A model generated the notes under the pieces. The model was given only the letters and a program-made list of their open reading frames with translations, had not been told where the DNA came from and did no database searches. The position numbers were made by a program, and so were the translations under genes. A stretch of DNA of 64,000 nucleotides from Rhizobium sp. L51/94 (GTDB lineage Bacteria > Pseudomonadota > Alphaproteobacteria > Rhizobiales > Rhizobiaceae): the NCBI RefSeq assembly GCF_019355555.1, contig NZ_CP072141.1:1234001-1298000 (forward strand), written 5' to 3'. Position 1 is the stretch's first letter; the number at the start of each line of letters is the position of its first letter. Positions 56,767 through 64,000 of this stretch are shown here, piece by piece.

Positions 56767-57477
56767 ATGTCCGATACCCAAAAGCCAGTCGCTCTCATTA
56801 CCGGCGGCGGCCGGGGCATGGGCGAGGCGATCGCCCGCGAACTGGTGGCCACCGGCTATCGTGTCGCGCTGATGTCGCCCTCCGAAAGCTGCGAGAAGCT
56901 GGCTGCCGAACTCGGCGGAGTCGCCTCGCGCGGCGTGGCGGAAAAGGCGGAAGACATCCAGGCAATCTTCGACCTGACCATGAAGACCTATGGTCGCATC
57001 GATGCGGTGGTCAACCATACCGGCCATCCGCCGAAGGGCGATCTGCTCGACATTTCCGACGAAAACTGGACGCTCGGCTCCGACATGATGGTGCTCAGCG
57101 TCGTGCGCATGGCGCGGTTGGTCACCCCGGTGATGCTGCGCCAGGGCAAGGGTGCCTTCGTCAACATCACCACCTTCGCCGCATACGAGCCCTCGCTGGT
57201 ATTCCCGGTCTCCTGCGCGTACCGTGCAGCCGCCGGTGCCTTCACGAAGCTCTATGCCGATCGCTACGCCGCGGACAATATCCGCATGAATTGCCTGTTG
57301 CCGGGCTACATCGATAGCCTCGCCCACAAGCCTGAGACGGCCGAGAAGATCCCGATGAAGCGCATTGGCCAGATGCAGGAGGTTGCCAAGACCGCAGCCT
57401 TCCTGCTGTCCGACGGTGCCGGCTACATCACCGGCCAGAATATCCGCGTCGACGGCGGCGTCACCCGGCACGTCTGA
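56767..57477 (+). CDS. SDR-family protein with degenerate catalytic site
   Basis: A 236-residue Rossmann-fold protein with the NAD(P) motif TGGGRGMGE (about 12-20). The usual NNAG reads NHTG. The active-site YxxxK reads Y152-R-A-A-A156, so the catalytic Lys is missing, and the Ser position lies in a Thr-rich NITT. The fold is intact to the C-terminal GQNIRVDGG. It may use another mechanism or be non-catalytic. It sits between the FAD oxidase and the proline-racemase-family gene in one operon. Confidence 0.85.
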   Translation: MSDTQKPVALITGGGRGMGEAIARELVATGYRVALMSPSESCEKLAAELGGVASRGVAEKAEDIQAIFDLTMKTYGRIDAVVNHTGHPPKGDLLDISDENWTLGSDMMVLSVVRMARLVTPVMLRQGKGAFVNITTFAAYEPSLVFPVSCAYRAAAGAFTKLYADRYAADNIRMNCLLPGYIDSLAHKPETAEKIPMKRIGQMQEVAKTAAFLLSDGAGYITGQNIRVDGGVTRHV

Positions 57478-57491
57478 TTGGAGAAGATGAT

Positions 57492-58541
57492 ATGAGATGG
57501 AAGCGGACGATCCAGCTGCTGGATGTTCATTGCGAGGGTGAGATCGGCCGGGTCGCGATCGGCGGCGTGCCGAAGATCCCCGGCAATACGATAGCCGAGC
57601 AATTGCACTGGATGAACACCGATCCGAAAGGCGAAGAGCTCCGGCGCTTCCTGGTGCTCGAACCGCGCGGCGCGCCGATCGGCTCCGTCAACCTGCTGCT
57701 GCCGGCAAAGCACCCGGATGCAGATGCCGGCTTCATCATCCTGCAGCCCGACCAGGCCCATGCGAGCTCCGGCTCGAACTCGATCTGCGTCACCACGGCG
57801 CTGCTGGAATCCGGTATCGTCGAGATGCATGAGCCGGAAACCACAGTCACGCTCGACACCGCCGCAGGCCTCGTTCGGGCGGTTGCCACCTGCCGCGATG
57901 GCCGCTGCGAGAAAGTGCGGCTGACCATGGTGCCATCTTTCGTCCACGAACTCGACGTGCTGCTCGACACGCCGGAATGGGGCGCGATCAGCGTCGACAT
58001 CTGCTATGGCGGCATTTTCTACGCCCTGGTCGATGTCGGACAGGTAGGCCTCACCATCGAGACGTCGAAGGCGGCCGAGCTGGTGAAAGCTGGCATGGTC
58101 CTGCGCGATCGTATCAACCGTACGATGGCCATCGTCCATCCGGAAATCCCGGCGATCTCGGGCGTTGCCTACGTGATGTTCCGCGATATCGATGCCGACG
58201 GTGCCATCCGCACTTGCACCACGATGTGGCCCGGCCGGGTCGACCGCTCGCCCTGCGGTACCGGCAACTCCGCCAATCTCGCGACGCTGTACGCGCGCGG
58301 CAAGGCGAAGGTCGGCGACGTCTTCAAGTCGCGCTCGATCATCGGGTCGGAATTCGAAGTAGGCCTCTCCGCCGTCACGGAGGTAGCCGGCAAGCCCGCC
58401 ATCATTCCGACAATCACCGGCCGAGGCTTCACCTTCGGCCTGTCGCAGGTGTCGCTGGACCCCTTCGATCCTCTCGCAGCCGGTTTCGCGCTGACGGACG
58501 TCTGGGGCCCCTCCGCCGGCGAGATCGGCGCAGGTAAATAA
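57492..58541 (+). CDS. Proline racemase family protein (hydroxyproline epimerase or trans-3-hydroxyproline dehydratase)
   Basis: A 349-residue enzyme of the proline racemase superfamily. The first catalytic loop, MCGH in racemases, reads SSGS (Ser at about 93), whereas the second, DRSPCGTGNSAN, keeps the Cys (about 255). A Ser/Cys pair occurs in members that epimerise 4-hydroxyproline or dehydrate trans-3-hydroxyproline, so simple proline racemase activity is unlikely. Third gene of the FAD oxidase-SDR cassette. The other hydroxyproline-pathway enzymes are not in the window. Confidence 0.85.
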   Translation: MRWKRTIQLLDVHCEGEIGRVAIGGVPKIPGNTIAEQLHWMNTDPKGEELRRFLVLEPRGAPIGSVNLLLPAKHPDADAGFIILQPDQAHASSGSNSICVTTALLESGIVEMHEPETTVTLDTAAGLVRAVATCRDGRCEKVRLTMVPSFVHELDVLLDTPEWGAISVDICYGGIFYALVDVGQVGLTIETSKAAELVKAGMVLRDRINRTMAIVHPEIPAISGVAYVMFRDIDADGAIRTCTTMWPGRVDRSPCGTGNSANLATLYARGKAKVGDVFKSRSIIGSEFEVGLSAVTEVAGKPAIIPTITGRGFTFGLSQVSLDPFDPLAAGFALTDVWGPSAGEIGAGK

Positions 58542-58590
58542 CCTTCCCCTTCTCCCCTCGGGGAGGAGGTGCCCCAAGGGCCGATGAAGG
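58542..58590. repeat. Palindromic intergenic element between convergent genes
   Basis: CCTTCTCCCC/GGGGAGGAGG (58548-58557, 58560-58569, one G-T pair), nested in an outer CCTTC/GAAGG pair. Related to the element at 7639-7665 and typical of repeated palindromes between rhizobial genes. It may act as a terminator for both flanking genes. Confidence 0.6.
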
Positions 58591-58601
58591 TATCTAGCCT
58601 T

Positions 58602-59528
58602 CTAAAGCCCGATTTCCCGGGCCCATGGCGGATTGGCGCCGGCGCGCGACACCGTGACGGCCGCAGCCTTGGCACCGAGCCCGAGGGCATCGCGCAACGC
58701 CTTCTCGTCGAGCGAGGCGACCTGCGCCTTCGTCAGCAGATTGTTCATCTTCAGCGATGCGAGGATGCCGGCGTCGAATGTGTCGCCGGCGCCGACTGTA
58801 TCGACCACAGTGACGCGTTCGCTCGGCACAGAGACCTTCTGCGACTTGGTGTATCCCGTCGCGCCCTCCGCCCCCTTGGTGATGACAACCAGCCTGGCGC
58901 CGTGGTCGAGCCAATGGGAGGCCAGTTGGTCATGGTCGCCGGACATGCCGAACCATTCCAGATCCTCGTCCGAGAATTTCAGGATGTCCGACATCGCCGC
59001 CATGCGCTTGATGCGCGCCATATGGGCCGGCTTGTCCTTGATGAAGCCCGGCCGGATGTTCGGATCGAGCGAGATGACGCGGCGGGCCTGCTCGCGCGCC
59101 ATCAATGCCTCGTAGGTCTCGCCGCAGGGGCTGGGGATGAGGCTGATGGCGCCGAAATGCAGCGCCTCGCAGCTGTCGCCGAGGTCCGGCAGATCGGCTT
59201 CGGTGATCATCCGGCCGGCGGTGCCTTCGTCGTAGAAGGCATAGGTCGCCTGGCCGTTGACCAGCTTCACGAAGGCGATGGTGCTGGGCCGCGAAACGAT
59301 GGCGCAGGGGCTGGAATCGACGTTGCTCGCCTTCAGCGTCTCGATCAGGATTTCGCCCAGCATATCGTCGGCAAGGCCGGTGAAGAAGGCAGTCTCGACG
59401 CCGAGGCGACCGAGCGCGATAGCGGTGTTGAAGATCGCACCGCCGGCATAGGGCGCAAAGGCCTTTTCACCCAGCGTCGTTTCCCGGGGCAGCATGTCGA
59501 TCAAAGCTTCGCCGCAGCACAATATCAT
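58602..59528 (-). CDS. frk: PfkB-family fructokinase
   Basis: A 308-residue sugar kinase with GGAIFNTAIALGRLG near the N-terminus and the catalytic DTVGAGDTFDAGI. Fructokinase is the likely activity because rhizobial frk genes lie beside pyrE and pyrC as here; other sugars are possible. ATG 59528 gives the canonical start MILCCGEALIDM. Confidence 0.88.
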   Translation of the reverse strand: MILCCGEALIDMLPRETTLGEKAFAPYAGGAIFNTAIALGRLGVETAFFTGLADDMLGEILIETLKASNVDSSPCAIVSRPSTIAFVKLVNGQATYAFYDEGTAGRMITEADLPDLGDSCEALHFGAISLIPSPCGETYEALMAREQARRVISLDPNIRPGFIKDKPAHMARIKRMAAMSDILKFSDEDLEWFGMSGDHDQLASHWLDHGARLVVITKGAEGATGYTKSQKVSVPSERVTVVDTVGAGDTFDAGILASLKMNNLLTKAQVASLDEKALRDALGLGAKAAAVTVSRAGANPPWAREIGL

Positions 59529-59606
59529 TCCGGCCTCCCAGAGAGCGTGTCTCTATCTTGTACACTGTCAAAAACGGTTAGAGCGATTTCGAAGAAATGC
59601 AAAGCG

Positions 59607-60302
59607 TCACGTCGCCGAAAGCTGGGTGATGCCGCCGTGCGCGCCCGACCAGGCGAGCGGTGCATCGAGAAACGCCTCGACGGCGGACAGCGTCTTCTCG
59701 TCGAAAAGCTTCTGCGCCTTGGCGACGGCAAGCACGTTGCGCCACGTGGCGATATGATGGAAGTGCACCTTGCCGTCGGCAAACCGCAACGCCCCTTCGT
59801 CAAAAATGCCGTAGTAAAAAAGAGCAATCGCGTGGTCGACGATGCCGCCGGCAGCGCGGATCGCGTCGATGAACGTGAACATGCTGCCGCCGGCCGTTGT
59901 CAGGTCCTCGATAACCAGCACGCGCGCGCCGGCCGGCATGTCGCCCTCTATCTGGGCGTTGCGGCCATGGCCCTTGGGCTTCTTGCGGACATAGATCATC
60001 GGCAGGCCGAGGCGGTCGGCGAGCAGCGCTGCAAAGGGGATCCCGGCCGTCTCGCCGCCGGCGATGCAGTCGAACTGCTCGAACCCGGCATCGCGCAACA
60101 GCACGCTGGCAGCAAAGTCCATGACCGTCGAGCGGACGCGTGGATAGGAAAGTAGTTTGCGGCAATCGATATAGACGGGGCTGGCCATGCCCGAGGCAAA
60201 TTTGTAGGGCGTCTCGGCGTTGAAATGCACAGCCTTGATTTCCCAGAGCATCTTTGCCAGAAGTTCAGCCATCACGGCGCGGTCGGGAAATGTCGTCTGC
60301 AT
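59607..60302 (-). CDS. pyrE: Orotate phosphoribosyltransferase
   Basis: A 231-residue enzyme of pyrimidine synthesis joining orotate to PRPP. The PRPP loop [13 protein letters not shown] and [17 protein letters not shown] are family signatures. ATG 60302 is preceded by GAGGAG; an in-frame ATG at 60350 is less likely. In rhizobia pyrC lies next to pyrE; here two diguanylate cyclase genes separate them. Confidence 0.95.
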   Translation of the reverse strand: MQTTFPDRAVMAELLAKMLWEIKAVHFNAETPYKFASGMASPVYIDCRKLLSYPRVRSTVMDFAASVLLRDAGFEQFDCIAGGETAGIPFAALLADRLGLPMIYVRKKPKGHGRNAQIEGDMPAGARVLVIEDLTTAGGSMFTFIDAIRAAGGIVDHAIALFYYGIFDEGALRFADGKVHFHHIATWRNVLAVAKAQKLFDEKTLSAVEAFLDAPLAWSGAHGGITQLSAT

Positions 60303-60350
60303 GATGCGGCTCTCCTCAGGCTTTGAACGTTGCCTGCGGCATAGCAGCAA

Positions 60351-60662
60351 GGCGCGGCGGTTTCCAGAAGGCGACCACGTTTACGGGCTTAAATTACGCG
60401 GAGCGCCTGTTAAAAATGAGGCCACCAGGGGAGGCTCAGACCTGTTCAAGCCGTGATGCGGCGCCATATGGACAGCTTCGCCTCATCCACAGCGAAGTTT
60501 GTTATTAAGTAATAACTAATAAGATATATATCCTGGTCGTTTCCTTGCCATTGTGGGTTGCGGTTGAAAAATTCATTAAAATGGTTGGTATTTGCTTAGG
60601 ATTGAGGTTTCTAAATTACCCTTAGTTTCCACCCGCCAAATGGGGCATGCAAGGAGACCGGA
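60351..60662. other. Divergent intergenic region pyrE / diguanylate cyclase
   Basis: About 310 bp. The left part should hold the pyrE promoter. The AT-rich stretch 60490-60620 is a candidate promoter zone for the cyclase gene, and AAGGAG at 60650-60655 is its ribosome-binding site. No RNA motif recognised; I saw no c-di-GMP riboswitch. Confidence 0.5.
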
Positions 60663-61565
60663 ATGCGCCTGCCACGATCTGCGGCACTGAAGAAATTTGG
60701 TTCGTCGCTTACGCTGAAGATCTTCTCGATCTGCTTCCTGGCGACGCATCTGCCGCTGCTGGCGCTGATCGCCTATCTGCTGACGGGCTATGAAGCGGCA
60801 GCGATGCCGATCCTCGCCACTGCACTGCTGGCGACGTTACTGGGCACGGGGCTCTGTTTTCTCTCGGTGTGGCTGTTGCTGCGGCCGCTGGAGGCTGTGA
60901 CCAAAACCGTGCAGGCCTACCGGGAAACCGGTGCGGTATCGACGATCCGCAGCCAGCGCCGCGATGAAATCGGCGTCGTCGTCAACGCGGTGTCGACGCT
61001 GATTGCAGAACTGCATGCGACTCTATCCCAACTACGCCGCCAGGCGACGACCGATGTGCTGACCGGCCTCGGCAACCGCCGCTGGCTGCGCGATATCGGC
61101 ACTTCGGAACTCCAGCGCGCAGAACGCGAAAATGAGCCGGTTTGCGTCATTGTCTTCGATCTCGATCACTTCAAGACCATCAACGACGAGCATGGGCACG
61201 AGGTGGGCGACCAGGTGCTGACCGTGACCGGCGCGATCATCCAGCACAACATGCGGCCTTACGATATCGCAGCGCGTATCGGCGGCGAAGAGTTCTGCAT
61301 CCTTTTGCCGCGCACCGACACCGCGCAGGCGATTGCCATTGCCGAACGTTTGCGAAGGGAGCTGGCAACCCGGGCGGTCGGCCCCGTGCCCGCCGGGCGG
61401 ATTACCGCTAGCTTCGGCGTCTACTGCGGCGATCCGACCACCGAGACACTGAAAACGATGATGATGGCAGCCGACCGCAAATTGTATGCGGCTAAGAACG
61501 GCGGACGTAATGCCGTTCACTGGGATACCGCCAGGCCTGTCGCGGAAGTCGCAGTCAGGCAGTAG
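60663..61565 (+). CDS. Membrane diguanylate cyclase (GGDEF domain)
   Basis: A 300-residue protein with two N-terminal membrane helices (about 17-42 and 50-75), a HAMP linker and a GGDEF domain. The active-site loop is GGEEF (about 207-211), and RPYD nine residues upstream supplies the RxxD inhibitory I-site. It should therefore make c-di-GMP with product feedback. No large sensor domain is present. Its end overlaps the convergent second cyclase by 11 bp. Confidence 0.92.
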   Translation: MRLPRSAALKKFGSSLTLKIFSICFLATHLPLLALIAYLLTGYEAAAMPILATALLATLLGTGLCFLSVWLLLRPLEAVTKTVQAYRETGAVSTIRSQRRDEIGVVVNAVSTLIAELHATLSQLRRQATTDVLTGLGNRRWLRDIGTSELQRAERENEPVCVIVFDLDHFKTINDEHGHEVGDQVLTVTGAIIQHNMRPYDIAARIGGEEFCILLPRTDTAQAIAIAERLRRELATRAVGPVPAGRITASFGVYCGDPTTETLKTMMMAADRKLYAAKNGGRNAVHWDTARPVAEVAVRQ

Positions 61566-62751
61566 CGGATTCAGTTTCCGGTGGATTTTCCGTCTCGCTC
61601 GTGACGACATGAAGATACTCAGCGGTCTCCACGCGGTTTCGGCCGTTACGTTTCGCGGCATAAAGCGCCCGGTCGGCAGCCTGGAGGACGCCTTCGAAAT
61701 CGGCTCCCTCGTTTGAGCCGAAGGCGATGCCGGCACTGACGGTACATTTGACGGTCTTGCCTTCGAAGGAAAAGGAGCGTGCCGCAAAACACTCGCGTAT
61801 GCGGTCGGCGATCTGTTCGGCCCGGCCGGGCATGACATTGTCGAGCACCAGCGTGAATTCCTCGCCGCCGAGACGGGCCACGACGTCGTAGGCCCTGAGA
61901 TTGGTGACGAGTTCTTCGGCGAACAATTTGAGAACGGCATCTCCTGCCGCATGGCCAAATTCGTCATTGACCGCCTTGAACCGATCGATGTCGAAGATAA
62001 CAGCGGCCATCACAGTCGAAAAGCTCCTGTTTCCGCAACGATCGAACAGCGCCCTGCGGTTCATCAGACCCGTCAGCTGGTCCGTCATGGCATCCGACCG
62101 GTGACGGGTCGCCTGGCGCCACTGATGGAGGGCCAGCGACAGGGCGCCGATTCCCGTCATGGCAGCGATGGCAACCGCGATGCTGAGGTTTTCCGCCCAG
62201 TTTTGAGGCGCCTTGCCAATCACCATCTTGCCGTCGGAGATGAGGACGGCGGAGCAGAGCACGAAGGTGAACGCGGTCAGGAGGTAGAGAGTCGTGATAC
62301 CGTAGATCGGAGCGGGCGCCTCGGCGCGGCCGAGCCAATATTCATAAGCTGTGGCTGACAGCATCGCAGCGATGACGAGATTGTAGACGATGAAGGCCAG
62401 CCCGTCATAACCGAGCAACATCGGCGGCACGCTTATGGCCAGCCCCAGGACAGTACCGGCGACGATCCTGACGGGAGACAGGCGATCCTTCCTGAACTGG
62501 TAGCCTGCCGCCCAGATGACGGAGAAACCGGAGAGAGCGATGGTGAAGGAGACGATCGCGAGGCTCATCGTCGGATGAGCTACATAGAAGCTGTAACAGC
62601 AGATCGCTGCGACGACCAACAGCAACCCAATGGCGCAGGTTAGGAGGAATGTTTCAGGTCGGCGGTTGAGCCAGCTACCCAGCAACGTCACCGCAAGGCA
62701 AAACGTCGATGCACCCAGCGCGATCAGAAGAGAATTATAGTCGAGCATCAT
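61555..62751 (-). CDS. Diguanylate cyclase with seven- to eight-helix membrane domain
   Basis: A 398-residue protein. The N-terminal half has seven or eight hydrophobic helices (about 5-215); the C-terminal GGDEF domain carries GGEEF and an upstream RAYD I-site. Sensor type is unclear; it resembles the multi-helix membrane domains common in rhizobial cyclases. It converges on and overlaps the cyclase gene at 60663. A second ATG one codon downstream is an alternative start. Confidence 0.9.
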   Translation of the reverse strand: MMLDYNSLLIALGASTFCLAVTLLGSWLNRRPETFLLTCAIGLLLVVAAICCYSFYVAHPTMSLAIVSFTIALSGFSVIWAAGYQFRKDRLSPVRIVAGTVLGLAISVPPMLLGYDGLAFIVYNLVIAAMLSATAYEYWLGRAEAPAPIYGITTLYLLTAFTFVLCSAVLISDGKMVIGKAPQNWAENLSIAVAIAAMTGIGALSLALHQWRQATRHRSDAMTDQLTGLMNRRALFDRCGNRSFSTVMAAVIFDIDRFKAVNDEFGHAAGDAVLKLFAEELVTNLRAYDVVARLGGEEFTLVLDNVMPGRAEQIADRIRECFAARSFSFEGKTVKCTVSAGIAFGSNEGADFEGVLQAADRALYAAKRNGRNRVETAEYLHVVTSETENPPETESATA

Positions 62752-62894
62752 GCCGTCTCTCTACGGGTTCATTCCGCGATGCATGGTATCAGCGCGAGAC
62801 TATTCTGACATAGGTATCCAATCGGTTACCATCATGCGCAAAAAGCCTGGTTTTGTCGCATGAAGGCATGTCCAATGACGGACATTATAGCTGC

Positions 62895-63935
62895 CTAAGG
62901 TTCGACGGCCCAATGCAGCGGGAACATCGGGTCGAAAACTGTCACTGGACCCGCTCCCGTCTCTATTTTCTCCGGAAACGCAATCGATTCGACCCGGCGG
63001 ACCAGCGTCATCGTCTCCGTATTCGGCTGCAGTCCATACCATGCCGGTCCGTTCAGCGACACGAAGGCCTCCAGCTTGTCGAGTGCGCCTTCCTGTTCGA
63101 AGACATGCGCAAGGCAGCTCATCGTGTTGATCGAGGTGTAGATGCCGGCGCAGCCGCAGGCACATTCCTTGAGCGGGTCGACATGGGGCGCGGAGTCGGT
63201 ACCAAGGAAAAACCGATGGTCGCCGCTTGTCGCTGCCGCCCGCAAAGCCAGCCGATGGCTCTCGCGCTTGGCGACCGGCAGACAATAATAGTGCGGCCGG
63301 ATACCGCCGACGAGGATGGCGTTGCGGTTGATGATCAGGTGGTGGGTGGTGATCGTCCCGGCCAGGTTGGCGGTTGCCGACTTGATATAGTCGATCCCGT
63401 CGGAGGTGGTGACATGCTCCATCGTCACCTTCAATTCGGGCAGGCGCTGGCGCAGCGGATCGAGAACTGTCTCGATGAACACCGCCTCACGATCGAATAT
63501 ATCGACGTCGGCAGCCGTTACCTCACCGTGGACGCAGAGTGGCAGGCCAATCTTCGCCATACGCTCCAGCACCGGCATCGCCTTGTTGAAATCGCGCACT
63601 CCACCATGCGAGTTTGTCGTGGCGCCCGCCGGGTAAAGTTTTACGGCAGTGATCAGGCCGCTGTTCTTGCCCTCCTCGACATCGTCGGGGCTGGTGTGTT
63701 CGGTGAGATAAAGCGTCATCAGTGGCTGGAAGCTGTCGCCCTCCGGCAACGCCGCCATGATCCGTTCCCGGTAGGCTATTGCATCGGCAGTGGTCACCAC
63801 TGGCGGTACGAGATTGGGCATGATGATGGCGCGGGCGAAGTGGCGGCTGCTGTCTCCGATCACGCCCTCCATCATTGCACCGTCGCGAAGGTGCAGATGC
63901 CAGTCGTCGGGGCGGCGGATGGTAAGCTTTTGCAT
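62895..63935 (-). CDS. pyrC: Dihydroorotase (class II)
   Basis: A 346-residue zinc amidohydrolase of pyrimidine synthesis. The metal motif HLHLRDG is at about residues 12-18, the carbamylated Lys lies in [11 protein letters not shown], and MEHVTT plus GTDSAPH supply further ligands. Length and motifs place it in the E. coli-type class. Its promoter must lie at or beyond the window's right edge. Confidence 0.95.
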   Translation of the reverse strand: MQKLTIRRPDDWHLHLRDGAMMEGVIGDSSRHFARAIIMPNLVPPVVTTADAIAYRERIMAALPEGDSFQPLMTLYLTEHTSPDDVEEGKNSGLITAVKLYPAGATTNSHGGVRDFNKAMPVLERMAKIGLPLCVHGEVTAADVDIFDREAVFIETVLDPLRQRLPELKVTMEHVTTSDGIDYIKSATANLAGTITTHHLIINRNAILVGGIRPHYYCLPVAKRESHRLALRAAATSGDHRFFLGTDSAPHVDPLKECACGCAGIYTSINTMSCLAHVFEQEGALDKLEAFVSLNGPAWYGLQPNTETMTLVRRVESIAFPEKIETGAGPVTVFDPMFPLHWAVEP

Positions 63936-64000
63936 CGATGTCTCCCGGAGGCGGGCTTATGGCGTCGCGCCGGGATAACATTCATGCACCGCCGATGACA

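Noticed and set aside
1..64000. CRISPR arrays, insertion sequences, prophage or conjugative modules
   Set aside because: No regularly spaced repeats, transposase, integrase or phage structural genes seen in either direction.

Overview
The window reads as a chromosomal segment of an alphaproteobacterium of the family Rhizobiaceae (Rhizobium/Agrobacterium/Sinorhizobium relatives). This rests on GC-rich, densely packed genes in a typical rhizobial order (glnD-murJ-trpS; nfu-tsaB-rimI-fur/mur-acyltransferase-miaB-phoH-ybeY-corC-lnt-praR-metK-trmB; def-fmt-truA-dapE-dapD; rpmH-rnpA-yidC-yihA-argB; frk-pyrE-pyrC), on rhizobial families such as PraR and DUF992, and on an sRNA with the layout of the rhizobial alpha-r14 family. 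No database search was possible, so genus is not assigned. I see no transposase, integrase, phage module, rRNA operon or CRISPR array.

Layout. 1-1938 holds the end of glnD and murJ. 1928-6460 is an accessory block: a divergent TetR/cytochrome P450 pair with two near-identical operators, an aldo/keto reductase, a GNAT acetyltransferase and a VOC protein. 6560-20073 is the conserved core for translation, tRNA modification, Fe-S maturation, lipid acylation, envelope and methionine metabolism. 20176-27200 carries a VOC/HxlR pair, an hsp20-DUF1150 heat-shock operon with a likely ROSE thermometer and RpoH promoter, a nucleoside hydrolase, ribokinase, rmuC and a soluble globin-coupled chemoreceptor. 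27281-31307 is def-fmt-truA interrupted by a fitAB/vapBC-type toxin-antitoxin pair and an acetyltransferase-like gene, with a duplicated vapC 3' end just before fmt. 31311-34083 is dapE/dapD.

34304-37192 contains a LOG-family gene and a complete fluoride-response unit: sigma70 promoter, fluoride (crcB-motif) riboswitch, an 18-codon leader ORF whose Shine-Dalgarno lies in a switchable hairpin, a CLC-F type antiporter and a DUF190 protein. 37347-45158 runs on the minus strand (EF-hand protein, HAD nucleotidase, argB, yihA, yidC, rnpA, rpmH) with an inserted plus-strand ECF sigma/anti-sigma/fasciclin cassette. 45604-49499 has a membrane chemoreceptor, a histidine kinase and tRNA-Arg(ACG). 49728-55281 has several small secreted proteins, cbpA/cbpM, a second aldo/keto reductase and the alpha-r14-like sRNA with three anti-Shine-Dalgarno hairpin loops. 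55506-58541 is an amino-acid catabolism cassette (FAD oxidase, atypical SDR, proline-racemase family). 58602-63935 is frk-pyrE-pyrC interrupted by two convergent diguanylate cyclases.

The core gene sets are ordinary housekeeping. The most interesting material lies in cassettes inserted between normally adjacent core genes and in RNA-level regulation: the fluoride switch with leader ORF, the ROSE thermometer, and the anti-SD sRNA.
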